From positions 321,312 to 385,311 of the forward strand of contig CAXAMN010025617.1 of the NCBI GenBank assembly GCA_963970005.1: a stretch of DNA of 64,000 bases, written 5' to 3'. The DNA is from Durusdinium trenchii (taxonomy: Eukaryota; Sar; Dinophyceae; Suessiales; Symbiodiniaceae). Below, piece after piece: positions 59,948-64,000 of the stretch; position 1 is the first letter of the stretch; each line of letters starts with the position of its first letter. The translations under genes and the position numbers were made by a program. The notes beneath the pieces are model-generated. The model searched no databases. It worked only from the letters and a program-made list of their open reading frames with translations, and was not told the origin of the DNA.

Positions 59948-62294
59948 AGCTTGACTTAGACCCTCCATGTCAGGAGGGCCAGTCCTGGCAGGGCACGTAC
60001 TACTGCACTCAGGGGCGCACGAAGTTCAGTTTGGATGTCACAGAGGCCCACCTCAACGATGGACACGAGGAGATCCGGGCGGACTTGACCTTCACCATTG
60101 CGAAGAAGGGCGGCTCCGGCTGAACAGCCATCCCTGACTGACTGCTTGATTAAGAAGACCTCTATCAGGACATTCGTCCCCCTCAATCAAAGAATATATG
60201 AACATATATGATCCAACAGCCACCCCTCATCTACTAATTACAGGTCTCTTTGATGACTTAGAGTGTGTTTCAGCGGTTTCAGGGTGTCCTGCTCCGAAAC
60301 ACTCAGGTCCTTTCTGGGCGAAATGGCCCGCAGGGGGTTGTGGGATTCCTTGCCAAGAGGTGGATTTTGTCAAGTGCATCCGTCAAAATCACAACCTCGA
60401 AACGGATGATAAGTTTGGCGATTTGATATTGCGTGGCAGATTTCTACCAATCTTCGTGTTTGATGTTGGACCACCGCGAAACAAAATTTTGCTCAATTTG
60501 TTTCACTTTCACCTTCGTGTTACCCCAGTGACTCCCACTTTTGTTCCCAACTAAAGAACCCAACCAAAGCTCCCACTTTTCATGTGCCAAGACCGTTGTC
60601 CTTCTCGCGTCTTTGCCTAGGTGGCAACGTCACTGGTATCTATGAAGTTCTGGGGCGACTGGAGCCCAGAGGCCGTGGCCTCAATCTGGAACCGATCCCG
60701 GACAGCTGGAAAGTTCAGCCCAAGAATTTCGTCATGGCAGCTGGGCAGATGGTGGGTTTGCAGGCCAATTGAAAATGACCGGGTATGAGAGGAAGAGGAA
60801 TTAGGAATCTCAGAATCTCAGGTAATGGATGCTCTATGATCCAGCAGACCCGAATGACCGGTACGACAAGACTCAGTTTGTGTTTTTTGAAAGTAGTTTG
60901 GATTGTAGAGGATCAAAGAGACACAATTAAACAGTTAAACGACGAACATAACCCGTGTTTGGTCGAATGATCGCGCCAAGCAAAGTTCCTGCCAGGTCGA
61001 TCTATCCTTAAGGATCTTGCTGGACGACAGTTCTTTCGGGCACAGATGATCACAATTACAATGTCTTTTTTTTTTAGAGGAAGACAGTTGTTCTTCTTAC
61101 CGGGTCTTCTTGTGGATCAACCGCGTCGAATGAAGAATCAATTTCGCGTGGCCAGTGTAGGACGGTCAATTATCAACATCATTTAGGTTTATATAAAAAC
61201 ATAACAACGCTAGTAGAAACAAGAAGCTACTAGTAACAAGTGCATCGCTTCTATTAACAAGTGCCTTACTAGTAGTAACGAGAAGCTAGCAAATTAAACA
61301 GCTTTGCAGGGAGAAAATTCGACCATGTGAGGTGACATGAGCGTTTTGCAGGATTCTATGGGGAAAGGGTCGTCACAGGTCGTCAACTCGGAACCTTCAA
61401 GAAAAACGTTTGTCCTATAATATGATATCCTATAAATAGATACTGGTAGTCGTATTCTTTTTGGCATCATTTGTCCAAAAACGGACACCCGAAACTGTCC
61501 AACAATTTGACAGGAGAGATATTATATTGATTAGTAAAAGGGGTCAATGTATTCTTTGCAATCCTTTCATACTACTACATAAAGGGTTGATTAGGGAATT
61601 GATGGTTTTGGGAAGCTGTCAGTTTCGAAGAAGAACTATAGAACCTATACTTATCAATACTCTCAGCAAGCCAACCATTGGCTTAGTAGTATTAAGAATT
61701 AATATTTCATGTGTTCTACAGGAAATATACTTAACCCTAAATATTTTTCAGATAATAAAAATTAGGATCCCAAAAGAACTTAGCATAATAGAGGACCTTC
61801 AAAACAAACAGGGTGTCAAGAATTATTTTTCAAACATTTAGCATTATAGAGGGCACTATTACTAATCAACGTCCAACATTATACTAAGCAATCCGGGATG
61901 CCTGCATGTTGTAGTTTGTCGATCGTAATGCAACTGCCCCAGCACGCTTCACCTCGTCACCCTTCTAGTCCAAGGTCCCCGTGACAAGTTTCCCAGAACT
62001 CCCGGCAGTAATTATTAGTAGCAAGAAGCTAATAGTAACAGAGGCTTCTAGGTTGGAGGCCATTACTAGTAATAAGAAGCTACCAACAAGGGAAGTAGGG
62101 CAACTCCCGGCAGTCCCGCCCAAAAGCGCTTTGCGTTCGCCGAGATCCCCAGGTAGGCACCCAAGGAGTGGTCTCCTTAACCGACGACGGTACTGGTCGG
62201 CACCTCTATGCCGGCACGGTGCCCATCTACGGCTGCGACAGCTTCGAGCTCTACACGGAGGCCAAAGCGCCCGACGCTGGGCATGGGGAATCTG
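59948..62294 (+). CDS. gene with WxGTYYCxQGxT domain, three exons
   Basis: Exon 59948-60118 reads PPCQEGQSWQGTYYCTQGRT, KFSLDVTEAHLNDGHEEIRA and DLTFTIAKKGGS; a GC donor at 60119 gives phase 1. Exon 60621-60751 continues GNVTGIYEVLGRLEPRGRGL, EPIPDSWKVQPKNFVMAAGQ, M and a GT donor. Exon 62153-62294 gives VGTQGVVSLTDDGTGRHLYA, GTVPIYGCDSFELYTEA. All joins are in phase. The order WxGxYxCxQG, L.L.V, A.L.F, G.Y...G.L, R.L.L.P..W...P.N(Y/F), G...C..F.L matches a beta-rich domain repeated in many dinoflagellate and other protist proteins; its function is unknown to me. A TGA directly after the GC donor would end the protein if the intron were retained. Upstream exons were not found. Confidence 0.75.
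60119..60620. other. intron, GC-AG, with an unused open frame
   Basis: A frame of 118 codons spans 60198-60554 but has no coding bias or motif. The flanking exons join in phase without it. Confidence 0.5.
61207..61290. repeat. modular dispersed repeat, copy 9 (reverse)
   Basis: CGCTAGTAGAAACAAGAAGC, TACTAGTAACAAGTGCATCG, TTCTATTAACAAGTGCCTTA and CTAGTAGTAACGAGAAGC. It is in the intron between 60751 and 62153. Confidence 0.85.
61461..61841 (+). CDS. AT-rich 126-codon open frame, origin unknown
   Basis: An uninterrupted frame (VQKRTPETVQQFDRRDIILI, GQCILCNPFILLHKGLIREL, IGLVVLRINISCVLQEIYLT, ending in FSNI and TAG) lies in a stretch much richer in A and T than its surroundings. It reads like a real protein, with AT-rich codons, but I know no match. 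It could be an organelle-derived or otherwise foreign insert inside the intron, or chance. Confidence 0.35.
   Translation: MASFVQKRTPETVQQFDRRDIILISKRGQCILCNPFILLHKGLIRELMVLGSCQFRRRTIEPILINTLSKPTIGLVVLRINISCVLQEIYLTLNIFQIIKIRIPKELSIIEDLQNKQGVKNYFSNI
62011..62092. repeat. modular dispersed repeat, copy 10 (reverse, diverged)
   Basis: ATTAGTAGCAAGAAGCTAAT, AGTAACAGAGGC, TTCTAGGTTGGAGGCCATTA and CTAGTAATAAGAAGCTACC. It contains the word GGTTGGAGGCCAT, seen also at 2890-2940, 23915-23940 (reverse) and 47845-47870. Confidence 0.75.
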
Positions 62295-63885
62295 GTGACC
62301 TTTGCACACTTTCGGAGAGGGAAAAGGGTGATACGTGGTTGGATGACCAATGAGCCGGCGCAAGTTATTTAATTAGATTTAATCGATTTTGCAACTGATT
62401 CACATGAAGATTTCACCCGAGTCACCTCGCAGATGTGCTGGGTGCGTATAAAATTAATCGGTCAGACCTTGACAGATGTGCTTCTTGGATGAATTTTTCT
62501 GGCGGGTGTTTGGATCTTCAAGCAGGGAGCAATGGAGAACTCGAGGGTGGAGGCAGCAGTGAAAAGGAACATCACAGTATTCCGGTGACGGCCTTTGATT
62601 TGGGTTGATCCAAATCGGGTGAAAGATTTCGATAGATCCGCTCGCCCAAAAGTGAGGAAGAGCATCGGGGCCCTGCTCTATGGAATCATTGGATAAACTC
62701 TGCCTGGAATGGTGCGCTTCAAAGGCTTGTGGACACCATTGATATCAATCGGCAAAGCTGGAGAAGGGTCCTGCAACGGATTATGACGGACCCTTGGACC
62801 TTTACGGCGTTCAGTCTTGGCTTCTGAACTTGGCAAGAACAGACCTCTAGTATATATACAGTATACATTTAAAAAAAAATAAGATCCTTTGAGCATCGCA
62901 CAGAATCTTTAGATGACTTTCAGGGAAGGCAAGGGTTTGCATAATAATCTGAATGCCACTTCAACGAAGGCCGACCGATTCTGAGGTATGAGACAACGGA
63001 CAACACCCATGGCACCATGTTTTACTTGTTTTCCATATTGTTTGGCGGGTGATTCAAAATCAAGCTGGTTCAATCTCAATCCTCGAAAACAAAACGACTT
63101 CACTAGAACCACTAGATTCACTAATTTTCACCCCCATTGATTTGCATGATGGCTTGTAGCCCAAGTGACCAGGAAGAAATGACCCCGATGGACATGATTG
63201 CAGTCCTTGAGGATGTGGGAACTTGTCATTTCATGACATCTATAATTTAAATATATATATATATAGTATATACATACATACAGAGATTGTTGATGATTTC
63301 AATGGTTTCACATGTGCGTATGTGTATATATATATATATATGCATATATGGTACCATGTATGCATAAATACACATTTATATACGCATATCTATTGAATGT
63401 GTGCCACAAACATTTTTGCCCCGCCCATTTTGCGCACCAAACCCTGGTCTGCGGTTGAGAGAAAAAGGCATGCACTTATTTATCACCCGTGAGCAACGAA
63501 AGCGTGTGATTCTTCAGTGGCACCACCACAACCCTGGGGTCCATTCAGGTGGTTACCATTGGTTACCTGACAGTCTGCGGAGAGAAAAAGAAACACAACA
63601 TCGAACTGTATGACTGTCTAGAACGCAATGCCAGCTTCGGAAGCTTTGGGTCTCGCCCTGGTCGTTTCTTAGGGTTACCTTGTCGGGGAACGTGGCTTCT
63701 GCATGCTTCTGCTCTGTTGATCTAGTTATCAAAGAAGGCAGGGCCCATCAGGCTACGTTCCTCTCAGCTGGATACAGATTCATGGTGAAAAGTTAGAACA
63801 TCGGAAAGCTATATGTACAAAAACATGGCGTCCCCTTCTCACCACAAACTTTCGATGCAATCAGACCCCATCCCCATCCGCCCAG
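62295..63885. other. intron or intergenic, microsatellites
   Basis: TA runs at 63248-63266 and 63325-63341. Several short open frames without support. No exon seen. Confidence 0.5.
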
Positions 63886-64000
63886 GAGAAGCCGAAGACT
63901 TCCTCCAACGATGTGGCGCAGATCTTCGAAGCCGCGCGCCAGGCAGGACTTGTCAGCGTGGAGTTCACCGGCGCCAACGGCGAGGAGATCGTCCTGCAGC
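63886..64000 (+). CDS. exon running off the right edge
   Basis: After CCGCCCAG the frame reads EKPKTSSNDVAQIFEAARQA, GLVSVEFTGANGEEIVLQ and is still open at 64000. Very GC-rich third positions. It may continue the gene at 59948-62294, though the phase does not fit 62294 directly. Confidence 0.6.

Overview
The window looks like nuclear DNA of a dinoflagellate, most likely of the Symbiodiniaceae type (inference). It has short GC-rich coding blocks separated by introns of about 50 to over 1000 bases, acceptors often of AG|G form, apparent GC and even GA donors beside GT, convincing exons on the + strand only, many microsatellites, and a Ty1/copia retrotransposon with a long lysine/glycine-rich Gag. 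There is no bacterial operon structure, rRNA, tRNA or CRISPR. Long uninterrupted reading frames are rare outside the retroelement, so host genes were read here as chains of exons, using translation, splice signals, phase and family motifs. Exon edges are predictions.

Layout. 1-2365: no convincing exon, one dispersed repeat. 2366-6066: 3' part of a coiled-coil gene, about eight exons, ending in TGA. 6131-13955: a complete but frame-broken copia element (LTRs of 193 and 192 bp, TG...CA ends, 5-bp duplication ATGAG), inserted about 60 bp past that stop. 13961-18031: scattered exon-like blocks. About 18567-32055: a Deg/HtrA-like serine protease gene with exons for VALGFPLGQNS, STAPISPGNSGGPLL, VLGVNFAG, NYVIPAFRV, a PDZ-like part and a C-terminal part to a TGA at 32055. 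32224-35766: exon blocks of one or more unrecognised genes. 36102: start codon and signal-peptide exon of another gene. 37.0-42.6 kb: repeats, including a foldback complex. 42784 to at least 46609 (perhaps 48854): a class III nucleotidyl cyclase gene. 49.2-49.7 kb: another gene end. 50667-54812: a phase-consistent ten-exon gene with a membrane segment and a possible Tudor-like part. 56560-57026: another gene end. 57.4-59.8 kb: duplications and minisatellites. 59948-62294: three exons encoding one domain with a WxGTYYCxQGxT motif. 63886 to the edge: the start of a further exon.

The genes do not form one pathway. They are unrelated signalling (cyclase), protein quality control (Deg) and unknown genes, all in one direction. 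The most notable features are a modular repeat family (about ten copies, both orientations, mostly in introns and once apparently supplying the splice acceptor), a cyclase whose specificity residues read Glu/Lys instead of Glu/Cys or Lys/Asp, an apparent GA-AG intron inside the cyclase domain, a copia Gag with a BED-like instead of a CCHC finger, and the foldback complex at 40.4-42.6 kb.
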